DNA of 64,000 nucleotides, from the NCBI RefSeq assembly GCF_021462825.1, contig NZ_JAKEEB010000019.1, positions 62,001-126,000 of the forward strand, in the 5' to 3' direction. Each line of letters opens with the position of its first letter. The stretch's first letter is position 1. The stretch is from Streptomyces glomeratus (GTDB lineage Bacteria; Actinomycetota; Actinomycetes; Streptomycetales; Streptomycetaceae). This document shows, piece after piece, positions 50,105-58,099 of the stretch. The translations under genes and the position numbers were made by a program. A model generated the notes under the pieces. That model had not been told where the DNA came from and ran no database searches. It saw only the letters and a program-made list of their open reading frames with translations.

Positions 50105-51517
50105 CTAGAGCTGCGCCAGTGTCCTCAGCTGCAGCCACAGCACCAGCCGTTCGTCGGGATCGTCCAGGGCGATCCCGACGTGCTGCTGGGCCTGTCTGAG
50201 GCGGTAGCGGCAGGTGTTCGGATGCACCGCGAGCAGCTTCGCCGCGCCCGCCATGTCGCAGCCGGACTCGAACCAGGCGAGCAGGGTGCGCGCGTAGTCG
50301 GTGCCGTGTTCGGCGTCGTGGGCGAGGACCTCCTGCCAGGCACCCATGGCCAGCTCCCGCCGCTCGCGGAGCACTTCGGACAGCCGCATCAGGGTGAGCC
50401 GGGGCCGTACCCCGGCCGCCGACGCCACCGGAAGCTCCGGCCCGAGCACCCGCAGGACGAGGTCCGCGTCGTCCCGGGACGACGGCACCCCGGCGAGGGA
50501 GGGCACGACCTCGCCGAGTCCCGCCCGGACCGGCACCCGCAGTGCCTGACCGGCCCGCCGCACGATGTCCTCGGCCAGCCGCAGATGGCGCTGCTCATGG
50601 GTGCGCCGCGCGCCCGCCGTCGCGGGCCCCGGCAGGCCGGGCGCGGGCAGCAGCGCGTAGACCACCCCGTCGACGAGCACACACGCGTGCCGCCCGTAGC
50701 GGGCCTCGCACTGGAGCCGTACGAGGTCCAGCAGCCGCAGCGCGGTCTGCTCGCCGTCCGGGGCGGGGACCGTCGAGTCCAGGGCGAACGCGGCCACCCG
50801 CACCGCCTCCAGGCCGAGCCGGAGCGCGGCGGCGTCCGGGTCGGCGGTGCCCTCCAGCAGACGGCGCAGCAGGTCGCCGTCCTGGTGCCGGGCCAGTTCC
50901 TGCGCCGCACGCGCCCGCAGCAGAAGCAGCGCCGCCGTGGATGCGCCCTGCGCCAGCGCCTCCTCGGCGTCGGGCGCGAGCCGTCCGTCGTCCACGACCC
51001 AGAGCGAGCCCAGCGTCTCTCCGCCGGCCCGCACGGCCACGGCGAGCCGCGGCAGGGCGTCCGCGAGCGCCGGCAGCCGCACCGGGCCCGGGGCCGCGAA
51101 GACCGTCCGGTACTGCTCGGTGTTCTCCGGGCTGCCCGGCACCCGCAGTCCGAGGATCCCCTGGCGGCGGTCCTCGTCGGTCGCCTGCCCCGGCACGGTC
51201 GAGTACGCGAGGATGCGCTGCCGGGGGTCCTCGATCGCGGTGGCCCCGCCGACCGCCGCCGCCACCGCGTCGGCCAGCGCGAACAGCTCCCCTCGCGTGT
51301 CCCCGCCGCCCGCGGCGGCCGGGCGCGCCCCGATCGCGGACGCCAGCAGCAGATGCACCTGATGCCAGGCCGCGTCCTCGTCCACGGACAGCAGCGCCAC
51401 CCCCGCCGACTGCGCCTCGGCGACCGGCCCGTCCGGGCCGCGTACGACGACGCCCGTCATCCCGGCCTCCGCGGCGGCCCTGGTCAGCGGCCCGGCGGCC
51501 GGGGCCCGCACGCCCAC
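50105..51517 (-). CDS. PucR-family regulator, N-terminus without canonical start
   Basis: A CdaR/PucR-type regulator. From the GTG at 51517 it has 470 aa: a GAF-like middle and the C-terminal PucR helix-turn-helix (LAWFESGCDMAGAAKLLAVHPNTCRYRLRQAQ). The frame remains open upstream to 51733, and its translation contains PucR N-domain sequence (CTLGDLLDVVGEPSVRLLAAPAGLGAPV), but none of those 72 codons is ATG, GTG or TTG. The real start may be a non-standard codon (an ACG at 51674-51676 follows GAGGGG) or the N domain may be lost. It is transcribed divergently from the acyltransferase-racemase operon, which it may control. Confidence 0.85.
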   Translation of the reverse strand: MGVRAPAAGPLTRAAAEAGMTGVVVRGPDGPVAEAQSAGVALLSVDEDAAWHQVHLLLASAIGARPAAAGGGDTRGELFALADAVAAAVGGATAIEDPRQRILAYSTVPGQATDEDRRQGILGLRVPGSPENTEQYRTVFAAPGPVRLPALADALPRLAVAVRAGGETLGSLWVVDDGRLAPDAEEALAQGASTAALLLLRARAAQELARHQDGDLLRRLLEGTADPDAAALRLGLEAVRVAAFALDSTVPAPDGEQTALRLLDLVRLQCEARYGRHACVLVDGVVYALLPAPGLPGPATAGARRTHEQRHLRLAEDIVRRAGQALRVPVRAGLGEVVPSLAGVPSSRDDADLVLRVLGPELPVASAAGVRPRLTLMRLSEVLRERRELAMGAWQEVLAHDAEHGTDYARTLLAWFESGCDMAGAAKLLAVHPNTCRYRLRQAQQHVGIALDDPDERLVLWLQLRTLAQL

Positions 51518-51795
51518 CGCCAGCAGCAGCGCTCCCGGCGCCCGGGGCGGCAGAGCGCCGGCGTCGTACAGCAGCGCCTCGGTGACGGGCGCGCCGAGGC
51601 CGGCCGGCGCGGCGAGCAGCCGGACGGAGGGCTCGCCGACGACATCCAGCAGGTCGCCGAGGGTGCAGGCGTCCGTGGGCCCCTCGCTCGGATCGATTGC
51701 GGTTCGGGTCGATTGGAGAATCTCATCAGGAACCTAGGCAGGGTTTGGCCTCCTGCACAACGTGGGGTGTGCCACGGGCTGGCCAGACTCGACTC

Positions 51796-52707
51796 ATGAC
51801 AGCAGCACCGGAACAGTCGGCGGCCCGTGAGCGGGCGGCGCGGCTCGCCGACGCAGCGGCGCGCGGCGCCGGCGTCCAACTGCGGACCGTGGACGATGTG
51901 GCGGGCCTCGCGGCCGTGGCCGACTTCTTCAGCGATGTGTGGCGGACGCCGCGGAGCACCCCGCCCTACCCGGCGGAGGTGCTGCACAGCCTCGTGCACG
52001 CGGGCGGGGCCGTGCACGCCGCGTTCGCCGGCGACCGGCTGGCCGGGGCCTCGGTCGCCGTGTTCGGACGGCCCGCCGACGCGTGCGCCTACTCCCTCGT
52101 GGCGGCCGCCGACCGCGGCCTCGGCTATGCGGTGAAGCAGGCCCAGCGCGCCTGGCTCCTGGAACGCGGGGCCCGCACCCTGCGCTGGACCTTCGACCCG
52201 CTGGTCGGCCGCAACGCCCGTTTCAACCTGGTGAAGCTGGGCGCGACCGGCAGCGAGTACCTCGTCGACTTCTACGGTCCGATGACCGACGGCGTGAACG
52301 ACGGCGACGAGAGCGACCGGCTGACGGTGACCTGGGACCTGGCGGCGCCCCGGGAGCCGGACGAGACCGCCGACCGTACCGCCGCCCCCGTCACCGCCCC
52401 CGCAGCTCTCGACCCGTCCCCCACTCCCGGCTTCGCTCGAGCGGGGGGACCCCCACGAGGAGGGGGGACCCACGTGGCCCCGGACGGCGGCCCGCTCGCC
52501 CTCCGCTCTCCCGACGGACGCCGTGTGTGGTGCCGTGTGCCCGACGACATCGTCGCCCTGCGCGCCACCGACCCGGCCCTCGCCCTGAGCTGGCGGCACG
52601 CCGTTCGCGAGGTGTTCGTGGCGGCCTTCGCCGAGGGGCGCACGGCGACGGGCATGTCCCGGGACGGCTGGTACACGCTCACCCGCGAGGAGGACTCCCC
52701 GGCATGA
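51796..52707 (+). CDS. GNAT N-acyltransferase (COG3375-like) with inserted repeat
   Basis: A 303-aa GNAT-fold protein. Residues about 28-190 carry the acyltransferase core: VDDVAGLAAVADFFSDVWRTP, an R-x-x-G-type CoA loop DRGLGYAVKQAQ and TLRWTFDPLVGRNARFNLVKLGATG. A low-complexity linker near residues 208-230 is encoded by a Streptomyces repetitive element (see repeat), and a C-terminal segment (VPDDIVALRATDPALALSWRHAVREVF) follows. COG3375-type enzymes sit beside N-acylamino acid racemases and are thought to succinylate D-amino acids. The ATG at 51796 is used; the racemase start overlaps the stop by four bases. Confidence 0.88.
   Translation: MTAAPEQSAARERAARLADAAARGAGVQLRTVDDVAGLAAVADFFSDVWRTPRSTPPYPAEVLHSLVHAGGAVHAAFAGDRLAGASVAVFGRPADACAYSLVAAADRGLGYAVKQAQRAWLLERGARTLRWTFDPLVGRNARFNLVKLGATGSEYLVDFYGPMTDGVNDGDESDRLTVTWDLAAPREPDETADRTAAPVTAPAALDPSPTPGFARAGGPPRGGGTHVAPDGGPLALRSPDGRRVWCRVPDDIVALRATDPALALSWRHAVREVFVAAFAEGRTATGMSRDGWYTLTREEDSPA
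52417..52470 (+). repeat. Streptomyces intergenic-type palindromic element inside a coding sequence
   Basis: The sequence contains CCCACTCCCGGCTTCGCTCG followed by AGCGGGGGGACCCCCACGAG, a repeat I recall as widespread between Streptomyces genes, where it forms a G/C-rich hairpin. Here it is in frame and encodes the Pro/Gly-rich linker PSPTPGFARAGGPPRGGG, with two short GGGGGGACC copies. Confidence 0.7.
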
Positions 52708-53816
52708 AGCTCGAACGCGTCGAGATCGTCCATGTGGCGATCCCCCTGGTCACCCCGTTCCGCACCTCGTTCGGGACCATGACCACGAAGGACACCTTCC
52801 TGCTCCACGTCGTCACCGACGCCGCCGAGGGCTGGTCGGAGTTCGCGGCCGACCCCGAGCCCCTGTACTGCTCCGAGTTCGTGGCGGGCGCCGAGATCGT
52901 CCTGCGCGACTTCCTGCTGCCGCGTGCCGCCGCGCTGCCGCACCTCACCACGGCCGCGCTCGCCCCGGCCATGGCGAAGATCAAGGGGCACGAGCTGGCC
53001 AAGGCGGCCCTGGAGACGGCGGTCCTGGACGCGGAGCTGCGCGCGCACGGCATGCCCCTGGCCGCCTACCTGGGGGCCGTACGGGACCGGGTGCCGGCCG
53101 GGGTGTCCGTCGGCATCAGGGACTCGCTCCCCGAACTGCTGGACGACGTCGAGCGGTATCTCGCCGAGGGCTATGTCCGGATCAAGCTGAAGATCGAGCC
53201 CGGCTGGGACGTGAGGCCCGTACGGGCCGTCCGCGAGCGCTTCGGGGACGAGCTGCCGCTCCAGGTCGACGCGAACACGGCGTACACACTCGCCGACGCC
53301 GAACACCTCGGGAAGCTGGACGAGTTCGGGCTGCTGCTCATCGAGGAGCCGCTGGAGGAGAACAACCTCCATGCCCACGCCCGGCTCCAGCAGCGCATCG
53401 CGACCCCCGTCTGTCTGGACGAGTCCCTGCACAACGCCCGCGACACCGCCTCCGCGATCGCCATGGACGCCTGCCGGGTCGTCAACGTGAAGCCCGCGCG
53501 GGTCGGCGGCTACCTGGAGGCCCGTCGCGTCCACGACGTGGCGCACGCGCACGGGGTGCCGGTGTGGTGCGGCGGCATGCTGGAGACGGGCATCGGCCGT
53601 GCGCCCAACCTGGCGCTGGCCGCCCTGCCCGGCTTCACGCTCCCCGGCGACACCTCGGCGTCCGCCCGCTACTTCGCCGAGGACCTCACCGAGCCCTTCG
53701 TGCTGCAGGACGGCCATCTGCCGGTGCCGTCGGGGCCCGGCATCGGCATCGCACCGCTTCCGGGGGCACTGCGCCGCTTCACCGTCGGGCGCAGCGACCT
53801 GTACGGGGGCCGGTGA
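52704..53816 (+). CDS. Enolase-superfamily N-acylamino acid racemase / OSBS-type
   Basis: A 370-aa muconate-lactonising subgroup enolase of the OSBS/NSAR family, which racemises N-succinyl or N-acyl amino acids and sometimes makes o-succinylbenzoate. Catalytic residues are intact: KLK with K161 and K163, metal ligands D189, E214 and D239, and second base K263 in NVKPARVGG. No menaquinone gene is nearby, and the neighbours are a GNAT acyltransferase (coupled by overlap), a deacylase and an amino acid permease, so racemisation fits better than OSBS. The start is the ATG at 52704 in the upstream stop. Confidence 0.92.
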   Translation: MKLERVEIVHVAIPLVTPFRTSFGTMTTKDTFLLHVVTDAAEGWSEFAADPEPLYCSEFVAGAEIVLRDFLLPRAAALPHLTTAALAPAMAKIKGHELAKAALETAVLDAELRAHGMPLAAYLGAVRDRVPAGVSVGIRDSLPELLDDVERYLAEGYVRIKLKIEPGWDVRPVRAVRERFGDELPLQVDANTAYTLADAEHLGKLDEFGLLLIEEPLEENNLHAHARLQQRIATPVCLDESLHNARDTASAIAMDACRVVNVKPARVGGYLEARRVHDVAHAHGVPVWCGGMLETGIGRAPNLALAALPGFTLPGDTSASARYFAEDLTEPFVLQDGHLPVPSGPGIGIAPLPGALRRFTVGRSDLYGGR

Positions 53817-53846
53817 CCTGTACGGGGCCTGAAGTCCTCGTCACGT

Positions 53847-53852
53847 TAGATT
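53847..53852 (+). promoter_or_regulatory. -10 element of the S16 gene, likely leaderless
   Basis: TAGATT (overlapping TTAGAT at 53846) ends seven bases before the GTG start, which places transcription start at about the first codon. Confidence 0.4.
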
Positions 53853-53858
53853 GATCCC

Positions 53859-54650
53859 GTGCTCTCTCGCCTCTCCCGCCCCAAGGCCGTCGCCGTCTGC
53901 GCCCTGCCCGTCGTGGCCCTGTTCGCCACGGCGGTGTTCGTGCCGCTGCCGTTCTCCCTGGCGCAGCCCGGCCTCACGGCGAACGTCCTCGGCGAGAACA
54001 AGGGCACGCCCGTGATCACGGTCAGCGGGGCGTCCACGCGCCGGACCACGGGCCAGCTGCGGATGACGACGATCGAGGCGACCGGGCCCGACGCGGACGT
54101 CTCGCTCGGCGATGTGATCGACGGCTGGTTCCGCACGGACCGCGCGGTGATGCCGCGCGACGCGGTCTACCCGAGCGGCGACACCGTCAAGGAGATCGAG
54201 CGGCACAACGCCGAGCAGATGCAGCAGTCGCAGGACGCGGCGAGCCGGGCGGCCCTGAGGTACCTGCACATCAGCGAAAAGGACGTCAAGGTCACGCTGA
54301 AGCTCGCGGACGTCGGCGGCCCCAGCGCGGGCCTGCTGTTCAGCCTCGGGATCATCGACAAGCTGGAGGGCGACGGCGGCGGCGGTGACCTCACGGGCGG
54401 CCGCACCGTCGCCGGTACGGGCACGATCGACGCGGTGGGCAACGTGGGCGCGGTCGGCGGGGTCGCACTCAAGACGCAGGCGGCCCGCCGTGACGGAGCG
54501 ACGGTGTTCCTGGTGCCGAAGGACGAGTGCGCCGACGCGCACGCGGACCTCCCGAAGGGGCTGCGGCTGGTCCCGGTGACCACGCTGGACGGCGCGGTCG
54601 ACGCACTGATGGCCCTGGAGAAGGGCAAGGGCCCGGTACCGAGCTGCTGA
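53859..54650 (+). CDS. Membrane-anchored Lon-type (S16) serine protease
   Basis: A 263-aa protein with an N-terminal membrane helix (residues about 10-32) and a C-terminal Lon proteolytic domain. The catalytic dyad is Ser156 in GGPSAGLLF and Lys205 in GVALKTQA. It lacks the Lon ATPase and has no recognisable PDZ domain, unlike the YlbL relatives, which carry one between these parts. It probably degrades or trims membrane or exported proteins without ATP. The GTG at 53859 lies seven bases after a -10 hexamer. It is transcribed in the same direction as the racemase gene but with its own promoter. Confidence 0.85.
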   Translation: MLSRLSRPKAVAVCALPVVALFATAVFVPLPFSLAQPGLTANVLGENKGTPVITVSGASTRRTTGQLRMTTIEATGPDADVSLGDVIDGWFRTDRAVMPRDAVYPSGDTVKEIERHNAEQMQQSQDAASRAALRYLHISEKDVKVTLKLADVGGPSAGLLFSLGIIDKLEGDGGGGDLTGGRTVAGTGTIDAVGNVGAVGGVALKTQAARRDGATVFLVPKDECADAHADLPKGLRLVPVTTLDGAVDALMALEKGKGPVPSC

Positions 54651-54866
54651 AGCGGCCCGGATCGGCGGCTTCCCGGGGCGCGGCCGGCAACTGCGTAGCG
54701 TTGGGGGGCTCTTCAGGAGCGGCCCGTTCCGCTATGTTGTTACCGCTCCGTAGTTCACACCTCAACCAGGCATATCGCCTATTGCTGCTGTCATGCGCAT
54801 GCCCGCGAGGCGTGACGCCGTTTCGCGCCCCTTTCGCGCCCCCGCTCACCGAAAGCCCCCCAGTTC

Positions 54867-56147
54867 GTGACCGTCTCCCTCTACGAGGCCCGACCGGCCG
54901 GTCGGCATGCGGCAGTGCCCACGGGCAGTCTGTTCCGGCGGGTGTACGCACCGCGCGCCTGCGACGCACTCGCCTACTCCATGGCGACCTATGCCATGCC
55001 CCTCGTGGTGCTGGCGACCACCGGCTCCGCGTCCCTGACGGGCCTGGCCTTCGCGCTGGAGTGGGTACCCAGGGTGGCCGCGTTCAGCTTCGCCGGTGAC
55101 CTGGTGGACCGCAGCGGAGCGGCCATCGTGTGCTTCATCGCCTCGCTGGTCCGGGCCCTGGTGGTGGCGGGCGCCGGTGTGGTGCTGGCCGTACTGCCCG
55201 GGGGGACGGCCGAGACCGTCGCCGTCATGGCGCTGGCCGCGGTGACCGGTGCCCTCACCCAGTTCAGCTTCATCGCCAACGAGGCGGTCGGCGCCATCGT
55301 CAGCCGCCGGACCGAAGGGCAGTCCCACAAGGTGCAGTCGGTGCTGATCGGCATCGACCAGACGGCCACCCTCGTCGGCCCGGCCCTGGGCGGCGTCCTG
55401 CTCCTGACCGGACCGACCCGTATGCTCGCGTGCCTGAGCGTGCTGTCCTTCCTGTCGGCCGGGCTCGCCCTGCAGACCCCGCCCACTCCGCTGCGCGCCG
55501 GGCGCCCGGGCGGACAGGGAACCGGCGGAGGCATGCGGGAGGGCTGGGAGACCCTGCGTTCACTGCCGTCCCTGCGGCGGCTCGTCGCCGGGCTGGCCTG
55601 CTCCAACCTCGCGCTCGGCCTGCTCCAGTCGGCCAGCCCCGTCCTCGTGGAGGGCCGCTTCGGCCGGTCCCCGGCCGCCGTCGGCACGCTCTGGTCGGTC
55701 GCCGCCGCCACCACCCTGGTCGCCGTCACCTGCTGCCGGTTCGCGCTCAACCGGCTGGGCCTGTGGGGAGTCGGCGTCATCAGCGGAACGATCGCGACCG
55801 CCGCCTGCCTCGCCGTGCCCGCGGCCCCCTCCTACGCCGGCTACACGGCCCTCGTGGCCCTGTTCATGGCCGCCGACGGCGGGCTCACCGTCGTTCTGCG
55901 CACCCTGCGCTCGCTGATCATCCCGCCCGCGGCCTTCGGTACGACCCTCTCCCTGACCATCCTGCTCCTGCTGCTGCCCTTCCCCGTGGCCGGCGTCGTG
56001 CTCGCCCTCACCCCGCCGCCGTATCTCACCGACGCCCTGGGAGCGTGCGCCCTGCTGCAGGCCCTGACCCTGATCGTCACCTTCGTACGACTACGCAAGG
56101 ACCCCGTGCTGCGCGCCAAGGCGGCTCCGGTCCGCCGTGGCTCCTGA
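54867..56147 (+). CDS. MFS transporter
   Basis: A 426-aa MFS protein with about twelve helices. The N-terminal half resembles the MFS-3/enterobactin-exporter-type group (SLTGLAFALEWVPRVAAFSFAGDLVDRSG, a motif A variant). Substrate unknown. GTG at 54867 is selected because it begins the N-terminal cytoplasmic tail; no strong ribosome site precedes it. A divergently read Lrp gene ends 48 bases beyond its stop, so they converge rather than share control. Confidence 0.85.
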   Translation: MTVSLYEARPAGRHAAVPTGSLFRRVYAPRACDALAYSMATYAMPLVVLATTGSASLTGLAFALEWVPRVAAFSFAGDLVDRSGAAIVCFIASLVRALVVAGAGVVLAVLPGGTAETVAVMALAAVTGALTQFSFIANEAVGAIVSRRTEGQSHKVQSVLIGIDQTATLVGPALGGVLLLTGPTRMLACLSVLSFLSAGLALQTPPTPLRAGRPGGQGTGGGMREGWETLRSLPSLRRLVAGLACSNLALGLLQSASPVLVEGRFGRSPAAVGTLWSVAAATTLVAVTCCRFALNRLGLWGVGVISGTIATAACLAVPAAPSYAGYTALVALFMAADGGLTVVLRTLRSLIIPPAAFGTTLSLTILLLLLPFPVAGVVLALTPPPYLTDALGACALLQALTLIVTFVRLRKDPVLRAKAAPVRRGS

Positions 56148-56195
56148 ACGGGCCGCCCTGGGGGACCCGCTGGAACCCCCCGCGGTTCGGTGCGC

Positions 56196-56675
56196 CTAGA
56201 CCCGCTCCTGGTCCTGCGCCGCCTGTTCCACCAGCGGGATGATCCGCAGCGGAACCGGGTTCTCCATGACGATCGCCGTCGAGGCCCGGACGATGCCCTC
56301 GAAACCGACCACCCGGTCGATCACCCGCTGGAGGTCGGCGTTGGAGCGGGCCACCAGACGGCACAGCATGTCCCCGCTGCCGGTGGTGGTGTGCAGTTCC
56401 AGGACCTCGGGCACGGTCGCAAGATGGGCCCGCACGTCCGGGCCCTGGCCCTGGCGGATCTGGAGCGTGGCGAACGCCGTGACGGGGTAGCCGAGCGCGG
56501 CCGGATCCACCTGCGGCCCGAAGCCGCGGATCACCCCGTGCGCCTGGAGGCGGTCCAGGCGAGCCTGGGCGGTGCCGCGGGCCACCCCGAGCCGCCGGGA
56601 CATCTCCAGCACCCCGATGCGCGGCTCGCGCGCCAGCAGCACGATGAGCCGGGCGTCCAGATGATCGATCGCCAT
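56196..56675 (-). CDS. Lrp/AsnC-family regulator
   Basis: A 159-aa Lrp/AsnC regulator: HTH at about residues 5-45 (LDARLIVLLAREPRIGVLEMSRRLGVARGTAQARLDRL pattern) and the RAM ligand domain after it (TGSGDMLCRLVARSNADLQRVIDRV). ATG at 56675 has GGGAG eight bases upstream; earlier in-frame ATG codons at 56696 and 56756 are less supported. It is divergent from hppD with palindromes in the gap, so it probably controls tyrosine catabolism. Confidence 0.9.
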   Translation of the reverse strand: MAIDHLDARLIVLLAREPRIGVLEMSRRLGVARGTAQARLDRLQAHGVIRGFGPQVDPAALGYPVTAFATLQIRQGQGPDVRAHLATVPEVLELHTTTGSGDMLCRLVARSNADLQRVIDRVVGFEGIVRASTAIVMENPVPLRIIPLVEQAAQDQERV

Positions 56676-56708
56676 ACCGCACTCCCAGATGGTCATCCTG
56701 TACAGAAC

Positions 56709-56747
56709 GCCCGGCGAGCCGGGCGTCTTACTGGGCAGATTGCCCAG
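56709..56747. promoter_or_regulatory. Inverted repeats between lrp and hppD
   Basis: CTGGGCA-GAT-TGCCCAG (56731-56747) is a perfect 7-bp repeat, and GCCCGG-CGAG-CCGGGC (56709-56724) is a perfect 6-bp one. Lrp-family proteins bind such palindromes; the gap is 122 bases. Confidence 0.5.
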
Positions 56748-56797
56748 CCGATACACAAACTATTGCGCACCTTGCGGAGACGGGTGAGGCTGCCGAC

Positions 56798-57943
56798 ATG
56801 ACGCAGACCACACACCACACTCCTGACACCGCGCGCGAGGCAGACCCCTTCCCGGTCAAGGGAATGGACGCGGTCGTCTTCGCCGTGGGCAACGCCAAGC
56901 AGGCCGCGCACTACTACTCCACCGCCTTCGGGATGCGGCTCGTGGCGTACTCCGGACCGGAGACCGGCAGCCGGGAGACCGCCTCGTACGTCCTGGAGAA
57001 TGGCTCCGCCCGTTTCGTCCTCACCTCGGTCGTCAAGCCCGCCACCGACTGGGGCGCCTTCCTCGCCCGGCACGTGGCCGAGCACGGCGACGGTGTGGTC
57101 GACCTCGCCATCGAGGTCCCGGACGCGCGCGCGGCGTACGCGTACGCGATCGAGCACGGCGCCCGCCCGGTCGCCGAGCCCTACGAGCTGAAGGACGAGC
57201 ACGGCGTCGTCGTCCTGGCGGCGATCGCCACCTACGGCGAGACCCGCCACACCCTGGTCGAACGCACCGGCTACGACGGCCCCTACCTCCCCGGCTACGT
57301 CGCCGCCGACCCCATGGTCGAGCCGCCCGCGCAGCGCACCTTCCAGGCGATCGACCACTGCGTCGGCAACGTCGAACTCGGCCATATGGACGAGTGGGTC
57401 GGCTTCTACAACAAGGTCATGGGCTTCACGAACATGAAGGAGTTCGTGGGCGACGACATCGCGACGGAGTACAGCGCGCTGATGTCCAAGGTCGTCGCCG
57501 ACGGGACGCTCAAGGTCAAGTTCCCGATCAACGAGCCCGCCATCGCCAAGAAGAAGTCCCAGATCGACGAGTACCTGGAGTTCTACGGCGGCCCCGGCGT
57601 CCAGCACATCGCGCTCAACACCAACGACATCGTGCGCACGGTACGCACGATGCGCGCGGCCGGCGTGCAGTTCCTCGACACCCCGGACTCGTACTACGAC
57701 ACCCTCGGCGAGTGGGTCGGCGACACCCGCGTCCCCGTGGAGACCCTGCGCGAGCTGAAGATCCTCGCCGACCGCGACGAGGACGGCTATCTGCTGCAGA
57801 TCTTCACCAAGCCGGTCCAGGACCGCCCGACGGTCTTCTTCGAGATCATCGAGCGGCACGGCTCCATGGGCTTCGGCAAGGGCAACTTCAAGGCGCTGTT
57901 CGAGGCGATCGAGCGCGAGCAGGCCAAGCGCGGAAACCTGTGA
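56798..57943 (+). CDS. hppD: 4-hydroxyphenylpyruvate dioxygenase
   Basis: HPPD converts 4-hydroxyphenylpyruvate to homogentisate in tyrosine breakdown, which in Streptomyces also leads to brown pigment. The 381-aa length is usual. The iron ligands are H187 (AIDHCVGNVE), H270 (VQHIALNTND) and E349 (FFEIIER). The start is the ATG at 56798. A divergent Lrp-type regulator 122 bases away is the likely controller. A hairpin follows the stop, and a FAD-linked oxidase gene lies next. Confidence 0.96.
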   Translation: MTQTTHHTPDTAREADPFPVKGMDAVVFAVGNAKQAAHYYSTAFGMRLVAYSGPETGSRETASYVLENGSARFVLTSVVKPATDWGAFLARHVAEHGDGVVDLAIEVPDARAAYAYAIEHGARPVAEPYELKDEHGVVVLAAIATYGETRHTLVERTGYDGPYLPGYVAADPMVEPPAQRTFQAIDHCVGNVELGHMDEWVGFYNKVMGFTNMKEFVGDDIATEYSALMSKVVADGTLKVKFPINEPAIAKKKSQIDEYLEFYGGPGVQHIALNTNDIVRTVRTMRAAGVQFLDTPDSYYDTLGEWVGDTRVPVETLRELKILADRDEDGYLLQIFTKPVQDRPTVFFEIIERHGSMGFGKGNFKALFEAIEREQAKRGNL

Positions 57944-57947
57944 CCCG

Positions 57948-57979
57948 CCGCCGCGGTGCGCAACCGCGCACCGCGGCGG
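57948..57979 (+). terminator. Hairpin after hppD
   Basis: A 14-bp stem (57948-57961 with 57966-57979) around an AACC loop, three bases after the stop codon, without a T run. Confidence 0.6.
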
Positions 57980-58099
57980 TCCCGTCCCGCGTCCACCGGC
58001 AGGAGCCCGCCTCGCCGCAGGCGCCGGCAGCGGGGAGAGGTGCCGGTGCTCCCACGGACGGGGGTTCCCACCGCCCCGCCCGGGTGCCACGCTGTGATC

